A stretch of DNA of 15,359 nt, taken from NCBI GenBank assembly GCA_022564935.1, contig JADFKM010000047.1, forward strand, positions 1-15,359, written 5' to 3'. The position numbers were made by a program, and so were the translations under genes. The notes beneath the pieces were generated by a model. It saw only the letters and a list, made by a program, of their open reading frames with translations. It did no database searches and had not been told where the DNA came from. Source of the DNA: Candidatus Dadabacteria bacterium (GTDB lineage Bacteria; Desulfobacterota_D; UBA1144; Nemesobacterales; JADFKM01). How positions within the stretch are numbered: the stretch's first letter is position 1; every line of letters starts with the position of its first letter. Below are positions 8,635-14,733 of the stretch, in pieces.

Positions 8635-8890
8635 CGCTGCATTAGGAATTGCAGGTGAAACCTATTGGCGTCAGGGACTTGTGATGCTGTAGTATTAATG
8701 GGCGTTTCCTGAAATTAAAACAAAGCTCGATCGTTGCATCGTAGACCGCCCCTTTTGGTGAGAGATTCATGTTCTTAAGGGTGGTTTAAAAGCTCAAATG
8801 TAATTAAGGCTCCGGTCTTGGCTTTAGGCGCATGTGTGTGTTATGAGCCCTGTGTGGGGTGGAGCACGGCGCATTACAGCATCCATCCAG
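8635..8890. other. Intergenic stretch between the protease and gltA
   Basis: The whole gap runs from 8635 to 9047. Its left part holds a small inverted repeat right after the protease stop (CTGCA at 8637-8641, TGCAG at 8650-8654) without a T-run, and no coding frame with a ribosome-binding site. I see no RNA gene. The right part carries the gltA promoter and leader, listed separately. Confidence 0.4.
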
Positions 8891-8919
8891 TTGAAAACCG
8901 TCGGATTTGTAGGTATAAA
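8891..8919 (+). promoter_or_regulatory. Sigma70-type promoter of gltA
   Basis: TTGAAA (8891-8896), a 17-base spacer and TATAAA (8914-8919) make the best classical promoter in the window. Transcription would start near 8926, leaving a leader of about 120 bases before the gltA GTG. Confidence 0.75.
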
Positions 8920-9014
8920 TTATACGCTGAGATAAAGTGGCTTTTCCCATGTTTCTCGTTTACATTCTCAGCCTCGTATTGTAAGCAATAGTCACACAGC
9001 ATAATGTATTACAC

Positions 9015-9033
9015 AATGTGTGCACATCACATT
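9015..9033 (+). promoter_or_regulatory. Inverted repeat in the gltA leader just before the Shine-Dalgarno
   Basis: AATGTG (9015-9020) and CACATT (9028-9033) form an inverted repeat with a seven-base centre that itself contains the start of GTGCAC. It ends one base before the GAGGAGA ribosome-binding site (9034-9040). It could be an operator or a hairpin limiting ribosome access; both are inference. Confidence 0.4.
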
Positions 9034-9047
9034 GAGGAGAGTGTACA

Positions 9048-10334
9048 GTGGCCAAGGATACCTTGACAATCACTGATAACAGAACAGGAAGAGCGTATGA
9101 GATCCCCGTCGAAAATGACACCATCAGGGCGACTGACCTACGGCAGATCAAAGTGAATGAAGGTGATTTCGGCATGATGAGCTACGACCCTTCATTCAGT
9201 AATACGGCCGCGTGCAAGAGCAGCATAACTTTCATCGACGGCGAGAAGGGAGTTCTCAAGCACCGGGGATACCCGATAGAGCAGCTCGCTGAGCGTAGCA
9301 CCTTTCTCGAGGTTGCTTATTTGCTGCTCTACGGTGAGCTGCCGAAAAAAAGAGAGTATGAGAAGTGGGTGCACGAAATTACTCATCACACCATAATCCA
9401 TGAAAAAATTAAAAAGTTCATGGACGGCTTCCGTTACGACGCCCATCCAATGGGTATGCTTATCAGTACGGTGGCAGCGCTTTCGACCTTCTATCCCGAG
9501 GCCAAGGACATATTTGACGAGAAGTCGAGAGAGATGCAGATTTATCGCCTCATAGCGAAGATGCCCACACTTGCGGCTTTCTCCTACAGGCACACGTTGG
9601 GCCTTCCCTACGTTTATCCCGACAACGACCTGAGCTACGTCGGGAATTTCTTAAAAATGTTGTTCAGGATGACGGAGGCTAAATACGAACCCAACCCGGT
9701 CATCGAGAAGGCTATTGATGTGCTTTTTATACTGCATGCCGACCACGAGCAGAACTGTAGCGCAAACGCTATGAGAAGCGTTGGCAGTTCGCAGCCCGAC
9801 CCCTATTCCGCCACGGCGGCAGCCATTGCCGCGCTCTACGGGCCTCTTCATGGAGGCGCCAACGAAGCGGTGATCCACATGCTCAACGAGATAGGGTCGA
9901 AGGAGAACGTGCCCGCCTTTATCAAGAGGATCAAAGAAGGAGAGTTCAGACTTATGGGCTTCGGACACAGGGTGTATAAGGCCTACGACCCCAGGGCCAA
10001 GATTATCAAGCAAATCGCCCACGATGTGTTCGAGACGACGGGCAAGAACCCGCTCCTGGACATAGCGCTTGAGCTTGAGAAGATTGCGCTTGACGACGAT
10101 TATTTCGTTAAGCGCAAGTTGTATCCCAATGTGGATTTTTATTCCGGGCTTATATACCAGAGCATGGGGATTCCCATGAGCATGTTCACGACTCTCTTTG
10201 CGATTCCCCGTACGGCGGGGTGGCTTGCGCAGTGGCTCGAGATGCTTGATGACCAGGAGCTCAAAATAGCTAGGCCTCGGCAGATCTACATCGGGCCCAA
10301 GATGAGGGAATACATACCTCTGCAAGAGAGATAA
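9048..10334 (+). CDS. gltA: Citrate synthase
   Basis: Citrate synthase condenses oxaloacetate and acetyl-CoA, the entry step of the TCA cycle. The start is GTG at 9048, with GAGGAGA at 9034-9040 seven bases upstream. The 428-residue protein has the length and N-terminal beta-rich domain (about 1-55) of the large hexameric Gram-negative type, the class usually inhibited by NADH. Catalytic residues are in place: H268 in GPLHGGANEAV, H307 in FGHRVYKAYDPRA and D363 in PNVDFYSG. The segment HADHEQNCSANAMRSVGSS (230-248) is also diagnostic. A methylcitrate synthase is less likely given the N-terminal domain. The gene has its own promoter and a long leader and is not in an operon with other TCA genes. 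Confidence 0.96.
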   Translation: MAKDTLTITDNRTGRAYEIPVENDTIRATDLRQIKVNEGDFGMMSYDPSFSNTAACKSSITFIDGEKGVLKHRGYPIEQLAERSTFLEVAYLLLYGELPKKREYEKWVHEITHHTIIHEKIKKFMDGFRYDAHPMGMLISTVAALSTFYPEAKDIFDEKSREMQIYRLIAKMPTLAAFSYRHTLGLPYVYPDNDLSYVGNFLKMLFRMTEAKYEPNPVIEKAIDVLFILHADHEQNCSANAMRSVGSSQPDPYSATAAAIAALYGPLHGGANEAVIHMLNEIGSKENVPAFIKRIKEGEFRLMGFGHRVYKAYDPRAKIIKQIAHDVFETTGKNPLLDIALELEKIALDDDYFVKRKLYPNVDFYSGLIYQSMGIPMSMFTTLFAIPRTAGWLAQWLEMLDDQELKIARPRQIYIGPKMREYIPLQER

Positions 10335-10416
10335 ACCTCCGGCTCTATAGGGAACTCAATTGAAGATTGGCACCTAAGTTACCAACACTTTCCTCCTATC
10401 AATTCATTAGCGTAGA

Positions 10417-10452
10417 TCGAGTTGTGTCGCAGAATCCAGACTCGGGTTTTTT
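10417..10452 (+). terminator. Possible intrinsic terminator after gltA
   Basis: TCGAGT (10417-10422) can pair with ACTCGG (10440-10445), one pair being T-G. The loop is a long 17 bases, and GTTTTTT ends the element. The T-run is good but the stem is weak. It lies about 80 bases past the gltA stop. Confidence 0.45.
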
Positions 10453-10501
10453 ATGGTGAGTGGGTTGGCGCAGGCATTGTAGACTAAAGGGCAGCCTATT
10501 T

Positions 10502-10858
10502 TTAAGATGTAGAGAAGTGCATTGCAATAACTGCGTTGTAGTAGAAATCGATCGCTTTCTCTAAGCCCGTCAAAAAAATCCCCACTGCAAGCGCCGTTCC
10601 CTCATCGGTGCCTAGAAACTCTTCCAGGCCGTCTCCCAGATCGTTTTTTTGCAAATAATCGAGCATTGCGTCTCTAAAGTAGGACTCAATTGGTCTCGTC
10701 TCGTCTTCCAGCGCCTTCTCGATGAAGGCTTCGTCCTGCAGGTCGTAGTTCTTCTTCTGAGCCTCGGACAGGAGTACTTCCTTTGCTTTTCCCGGCGGAA
10801 GCGCAGGGAACTCATTCAAGATCTCTTTAAATGCACGGAGCAAAATTTCCCGGTTCAT
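10502..10858 (-). CDS. Small acidic helical protein of unknown function
   Basis: I do not recognise this 118-residue protein. It begins MNREILLRAFKEILNEFPAL, is rich in Glu, Asp, Leu and Ala with few prolines, and should be mostly alpha-helical. Residues 85-110 (GTALAVGIFLTGLEKAIDFYYNAVI) are the most hydrophobic, either an amphipathic helix or a poor membrane segment. There is no signal peptide. It lies 61 bases downstream of gloA on the same strand but has its own promoter-like sequence ending 11 bases before the ATG. The only purine-rich element, AGGG, is two bases from the ATG, too close to act as a Shine-Dalgarno. AGA/AGG and ATA codons match the neighbours, so it looks native. Being real rests on length, composition and the promoter. 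Confidence 0.6.
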   Translation of the reverse strand: MNREILLRAFKEILNEFPALPPGKAKEVLLSEAQKKNYDLQDEAFIEKALEDETRPIESYFRDAMLDYLQKNDLGDGLEEFLGTDEGTALAVGIFLTGLEKAIDFYYNAVIAMHFSTS

Positions 10859-10869
10859 GACCCTAATAT

Positions 10870-10898
10870 AATATACACTGACCGGAAGAGTTGTTTAA
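10870..10898 (-). promoter_or_regulatory. Promoter of the 118-residue gene
   Basis: Read on the minus strand, TTAAAC (10893-10898), a 17-base spacer and TATATT (10870-10875) form a promoter. The -10 box ends 11 bases before the ATG at 10858, so the leader would be only a few bases long. Confidence 0.45.
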
Positions 10899-10919
10899 GC
10901 GCCGTGACCGCAGCGAGTA

Positions 10920-11300
10920 CTACTTGCGCTCTATGAACTCTATCTTGTACCCGTCGGGGTCTTCGACGAATGCTATCACCGTCTTGCCGTGCTTCATCGG
11001 GCCGGGCGGTCTTGTTATCTTCCCACCGGCCTGCGCTATCTTGTCGCATGTGGCGTAGATGTCGGCTACCCCGAACGCCATGTGCCCGTAAGCGTCGCCG
11101 TTGTTGTAGTCGCTTGTGTTCCAGTTGTAGGTCAGCTCGAGAAATGGCTCGGTGTCTCCGCCGAGGCCCAGAAATGCCAGGGTGAACCTCCCGCCTTCGT
11201 AATCAGTCTGCCTGTGGAGTTTTAGGCCCATCACATTCGTGTAGAACTCCTTGGACTTCTCGAGGTCTCTCACTCTAATCATCGTATGAAGGAATTTCAT
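10920..11300 (-). CDS. gloA: Lactoylglutathione lyase (glyoxalase I)
   Basis: Glyoxalase I converts the hemithioacetal of methylglyoxal and glutathione to S-lactoylglutathione, detoxifying a glycolytic by-product in the cytoplasm. The 126-residue protein has two beta-alpha-beta-beta-beta modules. The four metal ligands fall where expected from E. coli GloA (H5, E56, H74, E122): H5, E55 in EPFLELTYNW, H73 in GHMAFGV and E121 in GYKIEF. TMIRVRDLEKSKEFYTNVMGLKL (6-28) and EDPDGYKIEFIER (113-125) are diagnostic. AAAGGAG lies eight bases before the ATG. It has its own minus-strand promoter and may be co-transcribed with the small gene downstream. Confidence 0.95.
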   Translation of the reverse strand: MKFLHTMIRVRDLEKSKEFYTNVMGLKLHRQTDYEGGRFTLAFLGLGGDTEPFLELTYNWNTSDYNNGDAYGHMAFGVADIYATCDKIAQAGGKITRPPGPMKHGKTVIAFVEDPDGYKIEFIERK

Positions 11301-11332
11301 CTCCGGCGCTCCTTTCGAGGTATCTTAATGCG

Positions 11333-11361
11333 AAACTATCACGGTCAGAATAGTATGTCAA
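11333..11361 (-). promoter_or_regulatory. Promoter of gloA
   Basis: On the minus strand a perfect -35 TTGACA (11356-11361) is followed after 17 bases by TAGTTT (11333-11338), a weak -10. Transcription would start near 11326, about 26 bases before the ATG at 11300, a leader that includes the AAAGGAG ribosome-binding site. Confidence 0.5.
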
Positions 11362-11998
11362 ATAAACGGCGTTTCTTTTTCTAATTACTTGCGGGGTATT
11401 CGATAATGTCGAGGCTGCATCGAGTGGGTGGTCAAACTTTCGGGCAAAAGGTAAAGTCGTTGCTATCTACAAGTTTTCATGAAATTAGTGATTTTCATCG
11501 CAGCCCTTTGCAAAATAGATTTTATGTGTTAACAATTAGGATTGCTTATTATTAGTTAACTTAAATAATTTGCAATAGCGGTTTTGATTTATTTTCAAAA
11601 TTAGTGGGAAACATTGCTGATGTTATTTTGGGAGGTGCTCAGGGGGGTAACTTCAGACTTTTTACAGGCGTGATTTCCACCTGTTTTGTGTAGACTGAGC
11701 AATAGGGGCGGTGAGTCTGCTGATAAGCGGGTCATAAACGGGCTGAAATACCGTTTCAGTTGGCTGTGTGCAGTTGCCTGTTTGAATTTTTTTTATGGTT
11801 CATACAGCCACTGAGCCGCATTGATTACCCAACCAGTAAATCCATCACAAATTTAGAGCTGCCGGGCGATGAAAATGGAGCTTGCGCTTTTGGTTCCGAT
11901 TCTCGCTCATGGATAAGCCGCCGACCTTTTCCGGTCAGAGGACGTCTGAATGAACGGGAGATGTGGAGCTAATAGCAAAGTACCAAGGGAGATATTGA
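11362..11998. other. Long AT-rich intergenic region between gloA and the thioesterase
   Basis: No gene is supported here. The left half is AT-rich, with two GTTAAC palindromes about 25 bases apart near 11530-11560. The middle has small hairpin-like elements: ACAGG/CCTGT near 11663-11683, and two overlapping alternatives near 11736-11759 (AAACGG with CCGTTT, or CTGAAA with TTTCAG). Next comes the larger inverted repeat at 11756-11815. A 70-codon open frame at 11760-11972 starts inside that repeat, has no ribosome-binding site and resembles nothing. The region ends with AAGGGAG (11985-11991), the Shine-Dalgarno of the thioesterase. A divergent regulatory region or a decayed gene would both fit. 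Confidence 0.45.
11756..11815. repeat. Imperfect long inverted repeat with a T-rich loop
   Basis: TCAGTTGGCTGTGTG (11756-11770) pairs with CATACAGCCACTGA (11801-11814) over 14 positions with one G-T pair and one bulged T. The 30-base loop contains eight consecutive T residues. It could be a structured RNA, a protein site or the remnant of a small mobile element; nothing decides between them. Confidence 0.5.
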
Positions 11999-12475
11999 AT
12001 GGCTTCTATCTATTTTCAGGATCACATGAAGCACAACAGCTGTTGGGGGTGTGGGAGCTCTAACGAACACGGTCTGAAGATAAAGAGCTACTGGGATGGT
12101 GACGAAACCGTGTGCATATGGCAGCCCAAGCCATACCACCACGCGGTGCCCGAAACCGTTCTGATTGGCGGGTTGATTTGCACGATAATGGACTGCCACT
12201 CCATATGCACGGCCATTGCGCATGCTTACAGGGAAGAAGGGAGGGATTTAAAAAACGAGCCGATAATCTGGTACGTCACCGGGGGAATAAACGTGTCGTT
12301 TCTTAAACCGACCCCGATGGGAGGCCCTGTCAAGCTGCGCGCGACCATTAAGGAAGTAAAGGGCAAAAAGACTATTGTGTCGTGCAATCTAACCTCCTTT
12401 AATGAACTTTGCGCGACCTCCGAGGTTACAGCTGTGCGCGTTGAAACCGATGAGTGGTTCAAGGTGCACGGCTAG
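11999..12475 (+). CDS. PaaI-like hotdog-fold thioesterase
   Basis: The 158-residue protein matches the PaaI/4HBT hotdog thioesterases, which hydrolyse acyl-CoA or aryl-CoA esters. The N-terminal CWGCGSSNEHGLKIK (15-29) is the Cys-rich leader common to one PaaI-like subgroup. GGLICTIMDCHSICTAI (57-73) corresponds to the conserved HGG...D helix, with D65 as candidate catalytic acid; the His usually before GG is replaced by Ile (LIGGL). NVSFLKPTPMGGPVKLRATI corresponds to the later core strands. AAGGGAG lies seven bases before the ATG. The substrate is unknown and no catabolic genes are nearby. Confidence 0.8.
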   Translation: MASIYFQDHMKHNSCWGCGSSNEHGLKIKSYWDGDETVCIWQPKPYHHAVPETVLIGGLICTIMDCHSICTAIAHAYREEGRDLKNEPIIWYVTGGINVSFLKPTPMGGPVKLRATIKEVKGKKTIVSCNLTSFNELCATSEVTAVRVETDEWFKVHG

Positions 12476-12612
12476 CTCCCGCGGAGGCATGTGGCATTGT
12501 TTGGCAAAACAAGGCGTTGCTTGCCTGACGTTTAGCATTTAGATGGAATACATTGCTCGTCTCGGGGGCTTCGAACGCTTCAGCCTAGCTACTCCCCCCA
12601 TTTAAAACCCGG

Positions 12613-12618
12613 TATAAT
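12613..12618 (+). promoter_or_regulatory. -10 box of the small unknown gene
   Basis: A perfect TATAAT overlaps the in-frame ATG at 12617 by two bases. That makes this ATG an unlikely translation start and favours the GTG at 12656. No clear -35 is seen. Confidence 0.5.
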
Positions 12619-12655
12619 GTTCTTTCTCACTATCTCGTTTGTCGGGGAACTATTA

Positions 12656-12973
12656 GTGGATAAGGAAAGGCTTACCGAGAGGCTGCACTGCATTGCGAGA
12701 GAAAGGGCTATCTCTGCCGGGTTTTTGTTCGGTGAAGACACGGCCAGGTCATTGCATGAAGTGATAGACGAGGCGGTTGCTCGAATCGAGAAGGAAGGGA
12801 AGCTTGAGGATGCGGTCGCCAATATGGAAGCAAAGAGCAACCTGATGAGGCTCATCGACGCTATGGCGCAGGAGGCCAGGAAGACGCCGGAGGACTCCGA
12901 CACTAACGAGCTTCACCCCCACAACTACAATGCCGCCATGGAGAAGCTCCGCCCCCTCTGGCCTTTTTGTTGA
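12656..12973 (+). CDS. Small Glu/Ala-rich helical protein of unknown function
   Basis: I do not recognise this protein. The GTG at 12656 is preferred over the ATG at 12617 because GGGGA (12644-12648) is seven bases upstream and the ATG lies inside a TATAAT box. The product has 105 residues. The first 75 or so (from VDKERLTERLHCIARERAI to DAMAQEARK) are charged and helix-forming, possibly coiled coil. The tail (SDTNELHPHNYNAAMEKLRPLWPFC) is less regular and ends in an aromatic, Cys-terminal stretch. There is no signal peptide or membrane segment. Seven of its nine arginines use AGG or AGA, like the genes to its left and unlike everything to its right. It is the last gene of host character in the window. 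Confidence 0.55.
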   Translation: MDKERLTERLHCIARERAISAGFLFGEDTARSLHEVIDEAVARIEKEGKLEDAVANMEAKSNLMRLIDAMAQEARKTPEDSDTNELHPHNYNAAMEKLRPLWPFC

Positions 12974-13059
12974 AGTGTGGATAAAAGAGTTTATCAGCAT
13001 TCGTTGACCCAATAGGTTTCTATGAGTAAGCGCAATAGGGAAAAACAACCCGCACCTAT

Positions 13060-13299
13060 ATGAACCCATCCCAAGGCTCAAGCTCTGAAGGCGGCATCGT
13101 TGTGGAGGGGGCCTACGGTGTGTCGGATGCGCTGATGGTTTCGGCTTCTGTCCCGGTGTTGCTTTACAGTTTGAAGAATGATTTTACACGAGAGGAAGGT
13201 CTCAGCCTCGGAGACATTCGTAGTTCGGTGCGATATCGTCTGTTCAAGCGCACGCTTGTCTCGTCGGTTGAAGTCGGATTGAAAGTCCCCACGGCAACC
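13060..13299 (+). pseudogene. Fragment of an outer-membrane beta-barrel protein (MetA/transporter-like)
   Basis: VVEGAYGVSDALMVSASVPVL and SLGDIRSSVRYRLFK, followed by VSSVEVGLKVPT, show the alternating pattern and GD...RYRLF signature of the phenol-degradation MetA-like barrel group. In that group a signal peptide and an N-terminal strand precede this part and more strands follow the GLKVPTG-like strand. Here no signal peptide is encoded upstream (stops in all three frames shortly before the ATG) and the right side becomes transposase. All five arginines use CGN codons. It is therefore a piece of a gene, lost at both ends. Family placement is from motif memory. Confidence 0.5.
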
Positions 13300-14268
13300 G
13301 AAGCCGAAATGCAAGCCCGCCGCGGCCCACGAAAGGGCTCGAACAAATGCGGCTGTGGTTTGAAGAAATGCCAACGTCATCGGGGCCGCAAGAAGCGAAA
13401 AAAGAAAGGCAAAAAGAAACCCAAGAAGCGTGGGCACAACGGCAAAAACGGCAAAAGTGCCACGTTGATCGCGATGGTTACGTTACGGCGTGGGGAAGAC
13501 GGAAAACTGCACGGGCCGATCCAGAAAAAGTTTTGGGGGCGGTTCGGCAGCCGCCACGACGCGATCCGCTGGGCCCGCAGCCAAGCGGAACGCCGCGGCT
13601 TTGGCCCTGGTACGAACAAGGTGGTTCAAATTGTGATCGACGGCGAAAAGTGTTTGCGGAAACGGTTCGAGGAGCAGTTTCCGAAAACGGATTATCCGCA
13701 AGTGGTAATCACCCTGGATGTGCGGCACGCGCAGGAGCGGCTGTGGAAGATCGGGCGGCTGTTTCACGAAGAAGGCAGCGACGAGTTGGCCGGCTGGGTC
13801 GAGCCGTTGCAGGTGTTGCTGTTGGGGGGGCGAATCAAGACCTTGCTAAATCGGCTGCGGGCGGTGTATCAATCGATCCCCAAACGTGGTCCGAACACGA
13901 AGTCGAAGCGGGAAGAACTGGAGAGGCAGATCGCGTATGATGAAGAGCGCGAACCGATAATGCATTACGACGAGTACCAGCGTGCGGATCTGGTGTTGGC
14001 GACGGGTGTGATTGAAGGGGCGTGCCGTTATGTGATTGGAGAGCGTCTGGATTGTTCCGGGATGCGTTGGGACCTGCCGGGCGCCGAGCCGCTACTTCAA
14101 CTGCGCTGCGTGGAATTGAATGGAGATTGGGAATCCTTCATCGATTGGGCTCACAGCGCCTACCAAGCGGAACAGTTGGAACAAAAGCTGATCCAAGTCG
14201 GACCCAAGCAACCGAAATCGAAGAAAAGAGCAAAGAACTCCGCGACCACTGAAAGCACCCCCGCATGA
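13060..14268 (+). CDS. Chimeric open frame: beta-barrel fragment fused to an N-truncated ISKra4-family transposase
   Basis: One 402-residue frame joins two unrelated parts. Residues 1-80 read as part of an outer-membrane barrel. From about residue 82 the frame is transposase: a basic Cys/His segment (CGCGLKKCQRHRGRKKRKK, 97-115, possibly DNA or zinc binding), D194 in VIDGEKCL, D220 in LDVRHAQERLW, E319 in GVIEGACRY, and the family's C-terminal GERLDCSGMRW and LNGDWESF. In ISKra4-type enzymes the first catalytic Asp lies before the basic segment; here that part is replaced by barrel sequence, so the protein is probably inactive. The true N-terminus is uncertain; no Shine-Dalgarno precedes the ATG. 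Its TGA overlaps the ATG of the next frame (ATGA). Whether the fusion exists in a cell is doubtful. Confidence 0.7.
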   Translation: MNPSQGSSSEGGIVVEGAYGVSDALMVSASVPVLLYSLKNDFTREEGLSLGDIRSSVRYRLFKRTLVSSVEVGLKVPTATEAEMQARRGPRKGSNKCGCGLKKCQRHRGRKKRKKKGKKKPKKRGHNGKNGKSATLIAMVTLRRGEDGKLHGPIQKKFWGRFGSRHDAIRWARSQAERRGFGPGTNKVVQIVIDGEKCLRKRFEEQFPKTDYPQVVITLDVRHAQERLWKIGRLFHEEGSDELAGWVEPLQVLLLGGRIKTLLNRLRAVYQSIPKRGPNTKSKREELERQIAYDEEREPIMHYDEYQRADLVLATGVIEGACRYVIGERLDCSGMRWDLPGAEPLLQLRCVELNGDWESFIDWAHSAYQAEQLEQKLIQVGPKQPKSKKRAKNSATTESTPA

Positions 14269-14292
14269 CCACGACGCAAGCGAAATGCACCC
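13285..14292 (+). mobile_element. ISKra4-family insertion sequence, left end missing
   Basis: The element contains the truncated transposase and no left terminal repeat. The right end is proposed at about 14292, where ...AAATGCACCC ends; read inward this gives GGGTGCATTT, the GGG-type start expected of ISKra4 termini. Immediately after it the aspartic protease similarity begins, which fits an insertion into that gene. The right end is inference, since the left end is not available for comparison. The left limit is set by the protein junction. Confidence 0.5.
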
Positions 14293-14477
14293 ATTGCGGA
14301 ATCTATGAAGCCGTGCGGTTGACCGTACAGGGGCGCGAGATGACCGCCGACGTCGCCGAAGTGCCCGACGAGTGCCCCGTCCTGATCGGTCAAATTCCGC
14401 TGGAAGGACTCGACTTTGTCGTCGATCCGGTCGGCCAGCGGCTAATCGGCAATCCCGACCATCACAATGACGAATGA
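14265..14477 (+). CDS. C-terminal fragment of a retropepsin-like aspartic protease
   Basis: Residues from about 13 onward (YEAVRLTVQGREMTADVAEV, then VLIGQIPLEGLDFVVDP and RLIGNP) read as the C-terminal half of the small clan AA aspartic proteases common in planctomycetes. The N-terminal half with the catalytic Asp-Thr/Ser-Gly is absent. The first dozen residues (MTTTQAKCTHC) probably come from the IS right end. The ATG overlaps the transposase TGA as ATGA, an arrangement that looks coupled but is probably an accident of the insertion. The stop codon lies inside the second unit of an AATGACG repeat, so the true C-terminus may also have been altered. I regard it as a non-functional remnant. 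Confidence 0.5.
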   Translation: MTTTQAKCTHCGIYEAVRLTVQGREMTADVAEVPDECPVLIGQIPLEGLDFVVDPVGQRLIGNPDHHNDE

Positions 14478-14623
14478 CGAATGACGAATGACGAAAGAAA
14501 TCCGAATGACTAAATGACGAAGGCCCCAGAGGTTACGTCAACAGGCAATGCCACGGCGCAAACTCTGTTCGGATTTCGGACTTCGTCATTCCTTCGTCAT
14601 TCGAGCTTCGTCATTCGTCATTG
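14465..14623. repeat. AATGACG repeat cluster forming a large inverted repeat
   Basis: The left arm has four exact tandem AATGACG units (14466-14493) and two further copies or variants. The right arm has four CGTCATT units (14584-14590, 14595-14601, 14609-14615, 14616-14622). GAAATCCGAA on the left also mirrors TTCGGATTTC (14568-14577) on the right. The centre (about 14522-14567) is unique. Such AATGACGA repeats are, from memory, abundant between planctomycete genes. The arrangement would make a long imperfect hairpin; its function is unknown. Confidence 0.8.
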
Positions 14624-14733
14624 CCGCCCGCGGACCGTGGGGGCGAAGACGGGGTAACGGCGGTAACGCGAACCCTCCGAACGGGTAGCCCCTTCGCACT
14701 GCATGCAACATTTCTCTGTAGAAAGGAATAACC

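Noticed and set aside
9651-10325. Minus-strand frame of 224 codons opposite gltA
   Set aside because: It lies wholly within the unambiguous citrate synthase gene on the other strand and has no domain pattern.
11760-11972. Open frame of 70 codons in the gap before the thioesterase
   Set aside because: No ribosome-binding site, starts inside an inverted repeat, and shows no recognisable protein pattern.
13347-13940. Plus-strand frame of 197 codons inside the transposase
   Set aside because: It is an alternate frame of high-GC transposase sequence, Arg/Ala-rich without motifs.
14265-14477. Transposase and small frame as a coupled two-gene system because of the ATGA overlap
   Set aside because: The second frame is the tail of an aspartic protease without its active site and the transposase lacks its first catalytic Asp, so a working pair is unlikely.
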